Source of the DNA: Acinetobacter sp. ANC 7912
GTDB taxonomy: Bacteria > Pseudomonadota > Gammaproteobacteria > Pseudomonadales > Moraxellaceae
Reading direction: 5' to 3'
NCBI RefSeq assembly: GCF_039862785.1
Contig: NZ_CP156795.1
Coordinates: 3,038,001 to 3,102,000 of the forward strand
Length of the DNA stretch: 64,000 nucleotides
The notes under the pieces were generated by a model. The model saw nothing but the letters and a program-made list of their open reading frames with translations, was not told the origin of the DNA and did no database searches. A program made the position numbers and the translations under genes. Of the stretch, positions 1 through 9,010 are shown in pieces (within the stretch, counting starts at the first letter, position 1; each line of letters starts with the position of its first letter).

Positions 1-336
1 AATGGCTTCCAGTTCTTCCGGGTCAAGGATGATCCCAGCAATTTAACCCATCAGCCACCACGTGAAGCGATTGTCTATCCGAGCCCAAGACCGTATCCGT
101 ATGGCTATTATCGCCGCCATCCCTATGGCTGGTATGATCCATTCTATGACATGCCCTACCGCGTGACCGTGGAACCGGCACAGGTCGGCTATACCATCGA
201 ATGCTTTAAACAGGGACAGGCGCCACAGGATGCCTTTGATGCACGGCTGATCCTGCAGTCGCTGGGACAAAAATATGGCCTGAGTCCAAGCGGTGAAATG
301 CTACAGCCACAGCCAGCGACGACTAATAATAAATAA
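1..336 (+). CDS. C-terminal part of an unidentified protein (cut by window start)
   Basis: The reading frame is open from base 1 to the TAA at 334-336, so at least 111 codons of a longer gene are present and the start lies outside the window. The visible part is rich in Tyr, Pro and Arg (a YPSPRPYPYGYYRRHPYGWYD-like stretch in the middle), followed by a more ordinary segment with one Cys and a polar tail ending in TTNNK. That composition suggests an envelope or secreted protein, but I recognise no family. It ends 11 bases before the DUF445 gene, which has its own ribosome site, so the two are probably cotranscribed. Confidence 0.6.
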   Translation, partial: NGFQFFRVKDDPSNLTHQPPREAIVYPSPRPYPYGYYRRHPYGWYDPFYDMPYRVTVEPAQVGYTIECFKQGQAPQDAFDARLILQSLGQKYGLSPSGEMLQPQPATTNNK

Positions 337-347
337 CAGGAGACTTT

Positions 348-1649
348 ATGCCAGAACAGACCAGTTCACCGAGCCTACAACGCAGCAAACGCTTTGCTAC
401 CATGGCTTTGCTTACGGCCGTACTGGCCTGGCTGGCACTAATGGTGGCTGCCAAACTGCTACCGCAATATATCTGGCTGATCCATATCCTGATGCTTTCA
501 GCAGAAGCCGGTGTGGTCGGTGGTCTGGCGGACTGGTACGCGATTACCGTGCTGTTCCGCAATCCTTTTGGCCGGTTACCGATTCCAAAGTTCCTGCGGG
601 ATCATACCGAAATCATTCCACGCAACAAGGCGCGGATTGCTGAATCCATGGGTCGCTTTGTGCAAGAAAATTTCCTGTCGCCGCAAATCGTGCAGCGCAG
701 TCTGGCCAATACTGACCTGAGTCTGGCCGCAGGTCGCTGGCTGGCCAATCCGGCCAATAATCTTCAGGTCACCCAGGTGATCCAGCAGACTGCACCGCGG
801 ATCTTTGAATTTGTCGGTCAGGAGCAAATTTCCAGCTTTATCCAGACCAACAGTGTGCAGTGGGTCAAAAACACCCAAATCAACCATCTGGCCAGCGAAA
901 TGCTGCGTGCCGTGCTGGAAAATGACTTCCATCAGGATGTGTTACAGCGTGGACTAGATTTGGTGCATGTCTGGATGACTTCGCATCCAGACCAGACCCG
1001 TGAACTGACCCGTACCCTGTTTAAGGAAATGGGTGTGTGGAAACTGGCCAAAGGGGCCAGCTGGATCGGTATTGATGTCCAGCAGCGCAGTATTGATTCT
1101 GTCATTCAGCGCGTCGAAGCCATGCTCGCTGATCCCCAGCATCCATGGCGACTGAAAATTGAAGAGTCGGCACAACAACTGATGCTGGAACTGGCCAACA
1201 ATGACAGTGAAGCTAGCCAGCGTCTGAATAATGCCAAGGATGCCCTGCTGGATAGCCCACAGGTGCTCAATTTTATCGGGGGTGCGGTGGTGATTCTGTG
1301 TGATGCCATCAAGGCCGATCTGGAAAAACCGGATTCTGGCATTGCCGAAAACCTGCGTATTGCGATTCAGCAGGTCGGGGAAAATATCATGTCCAATGAC
1401 TCAGTACGTGAATTACTGAATAATCGTATGAGCGGCCTGGCGGTAGAGCTCAGTGACCAATATAGCGAGAAAGTGATCCGTTTTATTAGTGAACGGATTC
1501 ATGAATGGGATTCACGCGAGATGATCAGCAAGATTGAAAATGAGGTTGGTGGTGACCTGCATATGATCCGCGTCAATGGTGTGGTAGTCGGTGGGTTTAT
1601 CGGTTTGGCACTGGGGATTATTCGTGCTGTGGTCGAACATCTACTCTAA
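348..1649 (+). CDS. DUF445 family membrane protein
   Basis: A 433-residue protein of the DUF445 family (E. coli YjiN is a member). The N-terminus has a hydrophobic stretch at about residues 18-50, followed by the family's signature region with GGLADWYAI and LFRNPFGRLPIP. The middle is helical and soluble-looking, and a last hydrophobic segment (GGFIGLALGIIRAVVEHLL) anchors the C-terminus. The biochemical role of the family is not established; it is an inner-membrane protein with a large soluble domain. The ATG at 348 is preceded by AGGAGA at the right distance. Family assignment is firm, function unknown. Confidence 0.9.
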   Translation: MPEQTSSPSLQRSKRFATMALLTAVLAWLALMVAAKLLPQYIWLIHILMLSAEAGVVGGLADWYAITVLFRNPFGRLPIPKFLRDHTEIIPRNKARIAESMGRFVQENFLSPQIVQRSLANTDLSLAAGRWLANPANNLQVTQVIQQTAPRIFEFVGQEQISSFIQTNSVQWVKNTQINHLASEMLRAVLENDFHQDVLQRGLDLVHVWMTSHPDQTRELTRTLFKEMGVWKLAKGASWIGIDVQQRSIDSVIQRVEAMLADPQHPWRLKIEESAQQLMLELANNDSEASQRLNNAKDALLDSPQVLNFIGGAVVILCDAIKADLEKPDSGIAENLRIAIQQVGENIMSNDSVRELLNNRMSGLAVELSDQYSEKVIRFISERIHEWDSREMISKIENEVGGDLHMIRVNGVVVGGFIGLALGIIRAVVEHLL

Positions 1650-1721
1650 GCACTTTGAATATCTCTTTTTAGCATCCTCTCACTGAACAACCTGCTGATT
1701 CACCCATGGAGAATCAATAGC

Positions 1722-2008
1722 TTATTTTGGTGATTGTGACCCGTTCATATCGACCAACAGCCCGGTGATCTTGTGCACCACCGGCAGCAGTAACAGCACG
1801 ATCGGAAAAGCGAAGGCTTAAAGATCATCCAGTTATGCAGCCAAAGTGACAGAAAGCCTTCCATCCAGCCCAGAGTGCACAGCATATTGATCAAGGAAAT
1901 GATGCCACTCATCAAGCAGGACAGAATAAAAGGCACAATGATCAGCGCCAATTTGGCAGCAAGTTTAGAAATATTGCCGAAAATCACCGGACCTTGTTGC
2001 GAATCCAT
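1722..2008 (-). pseudogene. DUF2798 family small membrane protein, frameshifted
   Basis: Reading from the ATG at 2008, the first ~55 residues look like a DUF2798 protein: a hydrophobic helix with PFILSCLMSGIISLIN and then a WLHNWM segment. After MIF the frame breaks into an implausible Cys/Arg-rich tail. Changing frame by one base near 1815-1820 restores the expected second helix (AFAFPIVLLLLPVVHKITGLL) ending at a TAA at 1722-1724. This means a one-base indel in the gene or a sequencing error. DUF2798 proteins are normally about 75-95 residues with two membrane helices, which fits the repaired length. It lies just upstream of an IS982-family insertion. Confidence 0.7.
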
Positions 2009-2100
2009 GGACAGCTCTTTTTGTTATGTCACTTTCACCAATATCAGTGATTTGAATTTCAGTGATCATTCATTTTTTATACAAAATTTTAGTTAGTTAT

Positions 2101-3075
2101 ACGCCAATCTCAACTTTTTAAGTCATTGAAATAAAAAGGACATAGCCTCATTTTAAATCCGTCTATGAAAATAAAATTACAGTTATGTCCACTGAAGAAT
2201 TTATCATCATTGTCTATTTAATCATAGAGGAAATTTACCCAACTATAATCTCTGAACCATTAAGAAAACGTGGTTTTCCACCTGCTTTAACCGATATTGA
2301 AATTATCACAATGCAAATTGTTGGTGAGTGTCTCAAAATGGATACGGATAAAAGCATATGGATGTTTTTTAAAAACAATTACTTAAGTTGGTTCCCTCAT
2401 TTAGGTTCATATCCTAACTTTTGTAAGCATTGTGCAAACTTATGGCAAGTTCATCAAAAAATCACAGCCCAATTAACTGCACATTATGGTCAGGATCATA
2501 TTCATTTTATTGATGGATTTCCTATACCTGTTTGTCGTTATAGTCGAGCAAAAAGACACAAGAATTTCAAAGAACATGCAGGTTTTAGTTATTGTGCTGC
2601 ACAACAAGAGAAATACTATGGTTTTAAAGGGCATCTTGTAATTAATTTGGAGGGTATGATTACTGGCTATACTTTCGCTCCAGCAAATGTAGATGAGCGT
2701 GATGTTGCACCAGAAATCACAGAAAATATTCATGGGTTACTAGGTGCAGATAAAGGTTACTTAAGACCCAGCTTGAAAGAATACTATAAATTTCAGTATG
2801 TTGATCTACAAACTCCTTTAAGAAAGAATATGCCGGACTCTAGATCTCAAGAATCAATGAGGTTGCTTATGAGAGCACGAAGGAAAATTGAAACGGTCAT
2901 TGGTCAATTAACTGATCGCTTTAATATTCAAAAAGTAAGGGCAAGAGATTTATGGCACTTATCGCATCGTTTTATCAGAAAGATTTTGTCACATACGGTC
3001 TGCGTCGTTATGAATAAAAAATGTGGTTATTCGCCGATTCAATTTGAAAAGCTTATTTAAAGTTGAGATTGGCGT
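2101..3075 (+). mobile_element. IS982-family insertion sequence (copy A), 975 bp
   Basis: Both ends carry a perfect 17-bp inverted repeat (2101-2117 and 3059-3075) beginning with the AC dinucleotide typical of IS982 elements. An identical 8-bp sequence, ttagttat, flanks it at 2093-2100 and 3076-3083, so this is an intact transposition product with its target duplication. One transposase gene fills the element. It lies between the broken DUF2798 gene and argS, about 170 bp upstream of the argS start. Confidence 0.93.
2185..3060 (+). CDS. IS982-family transposase (copy A)
   Basis: A 291-residue DDE transposase. The catalytic residues can be placed: first Asp in FIDGFPIPVC, second Asp in LLGADKGYL, and Glu in RRKIETVIGQL. 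The YYGFKGHLVIN block is the usual IS982 core. Length and frame are complete and the stop codon overlaps the right inverted repeat, so the enzyme is likely functional. It differs strongly from the second IS982 transposase at 28 kb, so the two elements arrived independently. Confidence 0.93.
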   Translation: MSTEEFIIIVYLIIEEIYPTIISEPLRKRGFPPALTDIEIITMQIVGECLKMDTDKSIWMFFKNNYLSWFPHLGSYPNFCKHCANLWQVHQKITAQLTAHYGQDHIHFIDGFPIPVCRYSRAKRHKNFKEHAGFSYCAAQQEKYYGFKGHLVINLEGMITGYTFAPANVDERDVAPEITENIHGLLGADKGYLRPSLKEYYKFQYVDLQTPLRKNMPDSRSQESMRLLMRARRKIETVIGQLTDRFNIQKVRARDLWHLSHRFIRKILSHTVCVVMNKKCGYSPIQFEKLI

Positions 3076-3248
3076 TTAGTTATAAATACTTTAATCATCA
3101 CATAATCTATCAAATCATCCCTTACAAATCTGTAAAAATCTGCCCGGAACGACCCGTATATTTTTTATTCCCTGTAAATGGTTTTACCTAAAGAGTCGGA
3201 AATTTGCTATATTTGCTGTTTTTCTGCGATATCTATTTTCGACTGATT

Positions 3249-5039
3249 ATGAATACGGCAATCCAAGCAGCTCTCGATCATGCAGTGCAAACCTTAAAGG
3301 CACAAAACGTACTCCCATCTGACTGGAACAACACAAGTAATTTGACGCGTACCAAAGACCGTAGCCACGGTGACTTTGCATCAAATATTGCCATGATCGC
3401 GTCTAAAGCTGCGGGAATGAAACCGCGTGATTTAGCAGAAAAAATCCTTGCTGCCCTGCCTGAAGTTGCAGACATCAGCAAAGCTGAGATTGCAGGCCCG
3501 GGTTTTATCAACTTTTTCCTGAATGCGGATCAGCGCTTCGCAGTTCTAGACCAGATTCAAGCGCAAAAAGAAAACTTCGGTCGCACCCAAGCCAATGCGG
3601 AAAAACGCATCCAGGTAGAATTTGTATCTGCTAATCCGACTTCTAGCCTACACGTCGGTCATGGCCGTGGTGCTGCCTACGGAATGACCGTTGCAAACCT
3701 GCTGGAAGCCACTGGTGCGAAAGTGGATCGTGAATATTATGTCAACGATGCTGGCCGTCAGATGGATATCCTGGCGACCTCTACGTACCTGCGTTATTTG
3801 GAACTACAAGGTCAGGAACTGGTATTTCCGAAAAATGCCTATCAAGGCGACTATGTTAAAGAAATCGCACAAAGCATTATCGACAAAGATGGTGATGTCT
3901 ATGTCCGTCCAGTCGCAGACGTTTATAAAGACGTGCCTGAAGACGTGCAATATGCACCAGAACCCGATGCGGATGGCAACAAAGTCGTTCTGTCAGGTGA
4001 CAAAGAAAAACATATCGATGGCCTGATTCATAACTCACAAAATTTACTGGGTGAAGGCTACCGTGTCTTCCATCAGGCTGCGCTGAAAGCCATTCTAGAT
4101 GACATTAAAGATGACCTGGGTGAATTTGGTGTCACTTTCAACCAATGGTTCAGCGAAGCAACCCTGACTGAAAAAATTGATGAAGCGCTACAGACTTTAG
4201 ATCAGCGTGGCTTCCTATACGAAAAAGATGGCAACATCTGGTTTAAATCGACCGAATTTGGTGATGAAAAAGACCGCGTGGTAAAACGCCGTAATGGTCA
4301 AACCACCTATTTCGCTTCTGACATCGCCTATCACCTGAACAAATTGCAACGTGGCTATACCGATATCGTAGATATCTGGGGTTCAGACCACCATGGCTAT
4401 ATCGCACGTGTTAAAGCTGCCATTGATGCGATGGGCTATGACTCGAAAAAACTGACTGTACTTTTGGTTCAGTTCGTGAGCTTATGGCGTGGTGGCGAGA
4501 TGGTGCAAATGTCATCTCGTTCAGGCCAGTTCGTGACTTTGCGTGACCTGCGTAAAGAAGTCGGTAACGATGCGGCACGTTTCTACTACGTGATGCGTAA
4601 GTCTGAACAGCACATTGACTTCGACCTGGATCTTGCCGTTTCTCAAAGCAAGGACAATGCGGTGTACTACATCCAGTATGCCCATGCGCGTATCTGCCGT
4701 ATGTTAGAGAAAGCTGCTGCAACTGGCGTAAACTTTGACGCTACAGCTGCACGTGCGTTTGCAGCTAAACTTGAACTGGATGCAGAAACTGAAATCCTGG
4801 CCAAACTGGCAGCTTATCCAGAAATCGTGGTGCGTGCCGCGAATAACTACGAACCGCACCAGGTGGGTAACTATCTGAAAGAATTGGCTGCCCTGTTCCA
4901 CGGTTGGTACAATGAGAACAAGGTACTGGGTGATGATGCAGAACTGACTCAGGCCCGCCTACTGTTGTCTATCAATGTCCGCCAAGTCCTGCGTAACGGT
5001 CTGGAACTGTTAGGTGTGTCCGCTCCTGAGTCAATGTAA
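3249..5039 (+). CDS. argS: Arginyl-tRNA synthetase
   Basis: Class I aminoacyl-tRNA synthetase that charges tRNA-Arg, 596 residues as expected. The N-terminal Arg-tRNA synthetase domain precedes the HIGH-type motif (HVGH, about residues 135-138, within NPTSSLHVGHGRG). The KMSKS position reads MSSRSGQ, a relaxed form usual in ArgS. The C-terminal DALR anticodon-binding domain ends near LELLGVSAPESM. The frame is open further upstream, but ATG 3249 (MNTAIQ) gives the normal N-terminus. Transcribed alone; the SPOR-domain gene follows after 235 bp. Confidence 0.97.
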   Translation: MNTAIQAALDHAVQTLKAQNVLPSDWNNTSNLTRTKDRSHGDFASNIAMIASKAAGMKPRDLAEKILAALPEVADISKAEIAGPGFINFFLNADQRFAVLDQIQAQKENFGRTQANAEKRIQVEFVSANPTSSLHVGHGRGAAYGMTVANLLEATGAKVDREYYVNDAGRQMDILATSTYLRYLELQGQELVFPKNAYQGDYVKEIAQSIIDKDGDVYVRPVADVYKDVPEDVQYAPEPDADGNKVVLSGDKEKHIDGLIHNSQNLLGEGYRVFHQAALKAILDDIKDDLGEFGVTFNQWFSEATLTEKIDEALQTLDQRGFLYEKDGNIWFKSTEFGDEKDRVVKRRNGQTTYFASDIAYHLNKLQRGYTDIVDIWGSDHHGYIARVKAAIDAMGYDSKKLTVLLVQFVSLWRGGEMVQMSSRSGQFVTLRDLRKEVGNDAARFYYVMRKSEQHIDFDLDLAVSQSKDNAVYYIQYAHARICRMLEKAAATGVNFDATAARAFAAKLELDAETEILAKLAAYPEIVVRAANNYEPHQVGNYLKELAALFHGWYNENKVLGDDAELTQARLLLSINVRQVLRNGLELLGVSAPESM

Positions 5040-5110
5040 AGCACTGCTTTTACATTGATGCAAGACGAAGAGCTGTACTCAAAGTGAGCATGTAAGTAAC
5101 CCAAAAATTA

Positions 5111-5142
5111 TGACCTGTATGTTCACTTGGGCATACAGGTCA
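5111..5142. repeat. Perfect 11-bp inverted repeat between argS and the SPOR gene
   Basis: tgacctgtatg at 5111-5121 pairs with catacaggtca at 5132-5142 around a 10-base loop. It is not followed by a clear T tract on either strand, so it is an odd terminator; an operator or an RNA hairpin are alternatives. Confidence 0.5.
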
Positions 5143-5214
5143 AAAATATGCTGTAAAGTTCGTGTATTGCATAATGACATTTGCGTCACGATCACATACG
5201 ATGCAGAGAGTAAG

Positions 5215-5240
5215 AAGGCATAACCGCAGTTATGCCTTTT
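5215..5240 (+). terminator. Hairpin terminator upstream of the SPOR gene
   Basis: aaggcataac at 5215-5224 pairs with gttatgcctt at 5229-5238 around a 4-base loop. The T tract is short (four T), so termination may be weak. It would end transcripts from argS or from the intervening 235 bp. Confidence 0.5.
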
Positions 5241-5274
5241 CTATCTGATAATAAATACAAAGAGGAAATCCCCA

Positions 5275-5883
5275 GTGTTTGGAAAAACGCAGCGCGGTGT
5301 ATCTGAACGTCCGAACAAGCCTAAAAAACCATTGATTCCTGCATGGTTAGGCACACTCGTGATCATTTTAATCGTGTTAAGTTTTCTGGTGGCGCTCATG
5401 CTATGGAAGCCATGGGAACCTGTAAAACCAAACAACAATCAGACGACTTCTGAACATTATGAAGAAGAGGATACTAACAAGGATTATCGCTTCTATGATC
5501 TGTTGCCTAAACAGCAAGTTACCCCAATTCCTGAGCAGGCCGTACCTGAAACCACAAAACAGGATGCAGTGGTCATTGTCGAAGCACCAAAAGCGGAAGA
5601 AGAACAAACACCTGCAGAACCCGGATTGATTGATGAACCGGCTGCCCCTGTACACAGCTATATCCTGCAAGTGCGCAGCTATGATGATCCGGATCAGGCT
5701 GATGCCCGTCGTGCCGAAATTATTCTGAATGGCCTGTCTGCAGATGTGGTGCGAAGTGTGGAAAATGGCAAGGTCTGGTACCGTGTGGTTTCTGGTCCGT
5801 ATGACTCGGTTGAGGCTGCCGTGATTGCCCAGCAAACCTTGCAACATAGCGGTATCGATTCAATTGTTGTGAAGCAGAAATAA
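5275..5883 (+). CDS. SPOR-domain membrane protein (FtsN-like)
   Basis: A 202-residue bitopic inner-membrane protein. A short basic cytoplasmic N-terminus is followed by one membrane helix (about residues 23-44), an acidic Pro/Glu-rich periplasmic linker, and a C-terminal SPOR domain (about 125-202; YILQVRSYDDPDQADARRAEI... VVSGPYDSVEAA). SPOR domains bind denuded peptidoglycan glycans at the septum, so a role in cell division is likely; FtsN has this layout but is normally longer. The start is GTG at 5275 with agaggaaat just upstream; there is no better ATG. A strong terminator follows at once. Confidence 0.85.
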   Translation: MFGKTQRGVSERPNKPKKPLIPAWLGTLVIILIVLSFLVALMLWKPWEPVKPNNNQTTSEHYEEEDTNKDYRFYDLLPKQQVTPIPEQAVPETTKQDAVVIVEAPKAEEEQTPAEPGLIDEPAAPVHSYILQVRSYDDPDQADARRAEIILNGLSADVVRSVENGKVWYRVVSGPYDSVEAAVIAQQTLQHSGIDSIVVKQK

Positions 5884-5894
5884 ATCACATATAT

Positions 5895-5922
5895 AAAAAA
5901 GCGCCATTTGGCGCTTTTTTTT
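5895..5922 (+). terminator. Rho-independent terminator of the SPOR gene
   Basis: Stem gcgcca / tggcgc flanked by A and T tracts, ending in eight T. The IS30-family element starts only about 9 bp beyond it. Confidence 0.85.
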
Positions 5923-5933
5923 AACTGGCGGAT

Positions 5934-6896
5934 TCAAGCGGCAAGTGCAACAGTATAAAAACCAGCCATAACTTCACTCGGTGTATACCAACCTAGCGTT
6001 TTTCTAGGACGATGGTTGAGTGCAAATTCTATCTGCTCTATTTGTTCGTTTGACACGTCATCAAACGATGATGATTTTGGCAGATATTGACGGATTAAAC
6101 CATTCGTATTTTCATTTCTAGCTCGCTGAATAGACTTGTAAGGATCAGCAAAATACGTCTCTATCCCGGCATCAGTAATTCTTTTGTGTTCGGAAAATTC
6201 TTTACCATTATCAAATGTCACACTATAAGCATGGCTCATTCGTAAACGATCTAACGCACAAGTAATCGTTTGAGAGGATGCTCTCGTTGATCCTAAATGA
6301 ACAATATGTACATACAGGCTCTTTCGATCAACAAGGGTTAATAAAGCACCTTTATGATGTTTACCAATCACCGTGTCACCTTCGAAATCTCCTAAACGTT
6401 GTCGTTGATCAATGACCTGGTCTCGACAGTGAATACTTGTTTTATCAATGATTTGCCCCCTACGATCCGTGTTTTTGTAACCTCGTTTTCGATATTTCTT
6501 CTGATGCCTTAAGTGTAGATGGAGTTTACCGCCTTTTGATTTATCTTGATAAATGTACTGGTAAATCCACTCATGTGAAGGTACATCCAGCCAACCGCGT
6601 TGTGTTAAAGCACCTGAAATTTGTTCTGGTGACCAGTCCAAGCCAATTAAATAATCAATATAGGCGAAGGCAAATGCTGTCATTGATGAGGAAGGACGGT
6701 ACCGTCTTTGACTTGCAAATTTAGCTGCCTGTTGAGCCCTATATCCACGTTGCCCAGTATTTCTTTTTAATTCACGGTAGATGGTTGATCGTGAACGCCC
6801 TAACTCCCGAGCAAGGTTAGCGATTGAGCTTTTACTTTTCAAAGTAGCATAAATTTCGTATCTTTCATCTTGAGAAAGTTGGGTGTATTTCTTCAT
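5934..6896 (-). CDS. IS30-family transposase
   Basis: A 320-residue transposase. The N-terminal helix-turn-helix (LSQDERYEIYATLKSK..IANLARELGRSRSTIYRELKR) is the IS30 DNA-binding domain. The DDE core has Asp in LGDFEGDTVIG, Asp in VTFDNGKEF and Glu in ARNENTNGLIRQYLPK. The frame is complete, so the element is probably active. A perfect 12-bp hairpin lies just upstream of the start (6916-6963). The stop lies within the terminal repeat, as is usual for compact elements. Confidence 0.93.
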   Translation of the reverse strand: MKKYTQLSQDERYEIYATLKSKSSIANLARELGRSRSTIYRELKRNTGQRGYRAQQAAKFASQRRYRPSSSMTAFAFAYIDYLIGLDWSPEQISGALTQRGWLDVPSHEWIYQYIYQDKSKGGKLHLHLRHQKKYRKRGYKNTDRRGQIIDKTSIHCRDQVIDQRQRLGDFEGDTVIGKHHKGALLTLVDRKSLYVHIVHLGSTRASSQTITCALDRLRMSHAYSVTFDNGKEFSEHKRITDAGIETYFADPYKSIQRARNENTNGLIRQYLPKSSSFDDVSNEQIEQIEFALNHRPRKTLGWYTPSEVMAGFYTVALAA

Positions 6897-6915
6897 TGTG
6901 TGCTTTCCAATTGCG

Positions 6916-6963
6916 AGTTGAAAAAGTCTAATGATTCTATGAATACACCTAACTTTTTCAACT
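6916..6963 (-). promoter_or_regulatory. Hairpin in the IS30 transposase leader
   Basis: agttgaaaaagt (6916-6927) and actttttcaact (6952-6963) form a perfect 12-bp stem with a 24-base loop, ending about 20 bases before the transposase start codon. In a transcript entering from outside, this could restrict ribosome access or end transcription. The role is inferred. Confidence 0.55.
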
Positions 6964-7087
6964 AACTACAAATGTGTCGCACTTGGGATTTGAATCTGCG
7001 ATTTTTATAATCCTCCCCCTTGCAAAGCAGTGCTTCTCACTTTTTTCAAAGAGGGAAAATCTAGGAAATATTTATTATGGTTAGATT

Positions 7088-7170
7088 CTCTCTCCTTTTA
7101 GGAGAGGGCTAGGGCGAGGTCTAATTCCATATAAGTCCCCTCCACCTAACTTTCTCCCACAGGGAGGAGG
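7088..7170. repeat. G/A-rich intergenic repeat with two hairpin units
   Basis: ctctctccttttaggagag at 7088-7106 is a small palindrome followed by ggctagggcgaggtc. About 30 bp on, a second unit in opposite orientation (cccctccacc...ctcccacagggaggagg, 7137-7170) forms another hairpin. It resembles REP-like intergenic repeats and may also act as the 3' end signal of psd, which stops at 7186. Confidence 0.5.
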
Positions 7171-7185
7171 AATATTTATTACAAA

Positions 7186-8037
7186 TTAAATCGTATGACC
7201 TAGTGCCTCACCCATCAACACCGTTGAATTAGCCTTAAACTTCTCATCCCACTGCATCTTATTCTCTTCAAACAGGATGATTGCAGTAGAACCCAAATAG
7301 AAACGGCCTAGCTCAGCACCTTTTTCCAGGAACAGGTCATGCTGGTTCAGTTCGATACGCCCAGACGGTTTTACCTTACCGGTTGCGACGGTTTCAATCC
7401 CCGCTACGATCATGGCGCCAACTAAAACCACCGCCATACGGCCCAGTTCAGTATCAAACAGGCACACCATACGCTCGTTACGGGCAAACAGACCTGGAAT
7501 ATTTTCTGCAGTTACCTGATTCACCGAGAACAGTTCACCCGGTACATATAAGGTTTCAGTCAAAGTACCAGCAAATGGCATATGCACACGGTGATAGTCA
7601 CGTGGTGACAAATAGACGGTTGCAAATTCACCATTTTTAAAAGGTTGCGCCAGTTGTGGATCGGCAATCAAGGCTTCAACCGTAAATTTCTGTCCTTTGG
7701 CTTGAAACACATCACCATCTTCAATTTTGCCCAGCTGGGAAATCGCACCATCAGCTGGAGAAACGATGCTGGTCACATCCGAATCCACCTGACGCACGCC
7801 GGTACGCAAACCACGGGTAAAGAAGTCATTAAAAGAGCTATATTTCAACGCATTGGTCTGCTCAGCTATCGACATGTCGATGCCATATTTCGCTTTAAAG
7901 GCAGAAATCACCGCAGTTTTGACAACTGGATTTTCACTGGCTGCAATTTTGCCGACCACACGGGACAGACGGTGTTGTGGCACAACCTTTTGAGCCTGGA
8001 TAAAAAGTTGTTGTTTTAAACGCGATGTGATGCTCAA
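7186..8037 (-). CDS. psd: Phosphatidylserine decarboxylase proenzyme
   Basis: Converts phosphatidylserine to phosphatidylethanolamine at the inner membrane. The 283-residue proenzyme carries the self-cleavage motif LGST at residues 248-251, where the Ser becomes the pyruvoyl group. Other family blocks are [11 protein letters not shown] and [16 protein letters not shown]. The start codon overlaps the stop of the upstream rhodanese gene by 4 bases, so the two are translationally coupled in one operon. Confidence 0.96.
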   Translation of the reverse strand: MSITSRLKQQLFIQAQKVVPQHRLSRVVGKIAASENPVVKTAVISAFKAKYGIDMSIAEQTNALKYSSFNDFFTRGLRTGVRQVDSDVTSIVSPADGAISQLGKIEDGDVFQAKGQKFTVEALIADPQLAQPFKNGEFATVYLSPRDYHRVHMPFAGTLTETLYVPGELFSVNQVTAENIPGLFARNERMVCLFDTELGRMAVVLVGAMIVAGIETVATGKVKPSGRIELNQHDLFLEKGAELGRFYLGSTAIILFEENKMQWDEKFKANSTVLMGEALGHTI

Positions 8038-8891
8038 GATGGCGACTCCCCTGTAGCGATTGGACTATCGAGGCGGTTGCCCCATTCACTCCACGCACCA
8101 TCATAAGCCTGGATTTCCCAGCCAAGTAGACGACCTAAAATATAAGCCAGCCCTGAGCGGTGATGTGACTGACAGTACACCACCACAGGCTGCTTCAGAT
8201 CAAAGCCCAGCTGTTCCAGACGCTGTTGAGTGCGCTGTAAAGGATGCAATTTTAAATGATTTTGCCGGTTAAGGGCAGTACTCCACTCGAAATGACGTGC
8301 CCCGGTAATGTGACCGCCGCGTCGCGCTGTCAGGCGCAGACCGGTATATTCTTCTTCAGTACGACAATCCCAGAGTTGAACCTTGCCCTGCTCGACCTGC
8401 TGACGTAGCGCTTTATAATCAATACGCACCTCTTTTTCATGATCCAGCTGAACGGGAACCAAATTCTCTACCGGCTGTAAGTTCACCGGATCAGACGAGG
8501 TTGGCAGCCCAGCTGCGATCCAGGCATGAATCCCGCCATTCAGCAGGCTGGTATTTTCAAAACCGATGCAGTGCAGGTTCCAGAGCAGACGCCCCGCCCA
8601 TGCTCCACCCTCGTCGTCATAGGCTACGACATGATGATCTGTCGAGATATTTAGATAACGCACTAATGCTTCAAGACCGGCTTGATCTGGCAACAGACCC
8701 AGCGCATTTTCTTCCTGACGCACCAGCATTTTCGGCTGCAGTTGCAAGGCATTCGGAATATGCAACTGCTCATACACCGAAGCACGGCTCAGATCGACAA
8801 TACGGAGTTTTTCATTGCCCAGATGTGGCACCAGGTCTTCTGCTTCAATCAGCAGACCAAAATTAAAAGCTGAAGCTGTCATCGTTGTCAT
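8034..8891 (-). CDS. Two-domain rhodanese (sulfurtransferase, SseA-like)
   Basis: A 285-residue protein with two rhodanese domains. The N-terminal domain lacks the active Cys (the loop region reads [12 protein letters not shown]), as is normal for the structural half. The C-terminal domain has the catalytic Cys at residue 240 in a CQSHHRSG loop, different from the CGSGVTA loop of 3-mercaptopyruvate sulfurtransferases and nearer to thiosulfate-type enzymes, so the donor is uncertain. First gene of a two-gene unit with psd. An in-frame ATG three codons later is an alternative start. Confidence 0.88.
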   Translation of the reverse strand: MTTMTASAFNFGLLIEAEDLVPHLGNEKLRIVDLSRASVYEQLHIPNALQLQPKMLVRQEENALGLLPDQAGLEALVRYLNISTDHHVVAYDDEGGAWAGRLLWNLHCIGFENTSLLNGGIHAWIAAGLPTSSDPVNLQPVENLVPVQLDHEKEVRIDYKALRQQVEQGKVQLWDCRTEEEYTGLRLTARRGGHITGARHFEWSTALNRQNHLKLHPLQRTQQRLEQLGFDLKQPVVVYCQSHHRSGLAYILGRLLGWEIQAYDGAWSEWGNRLDSPIATGESPS

Positions 8892-9010
8892 AGGAATTAT
8901 GGTTCAAATCAGTCTGATCTTAGCACAGCTCATTTTTACAATTATGCGGTTTTTAATGGGTTATTTATCACAATTTATGATAACGAATTTGGCAAACAGA
9001 ACATTGTATA

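Larger units (their letters stand above)
5931..6996 (-). mobile_element. IS30-family insertion sequence, about 1066 bp
   Basis: The ends are imperfect inverted repeats: gattcaa then four mismatched bases then caagtgc at 5931-5949, matched in reverse at 6978-6996. They enclose a single IS30-type transposase. A 3-bp direct repeat gcg can be read at 5928-5930 and 6998-7000 if the right end is 6997, so the exact right boundary is uncertain by one base. The size agrees with the IS30 family. Confidence 0.8.
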
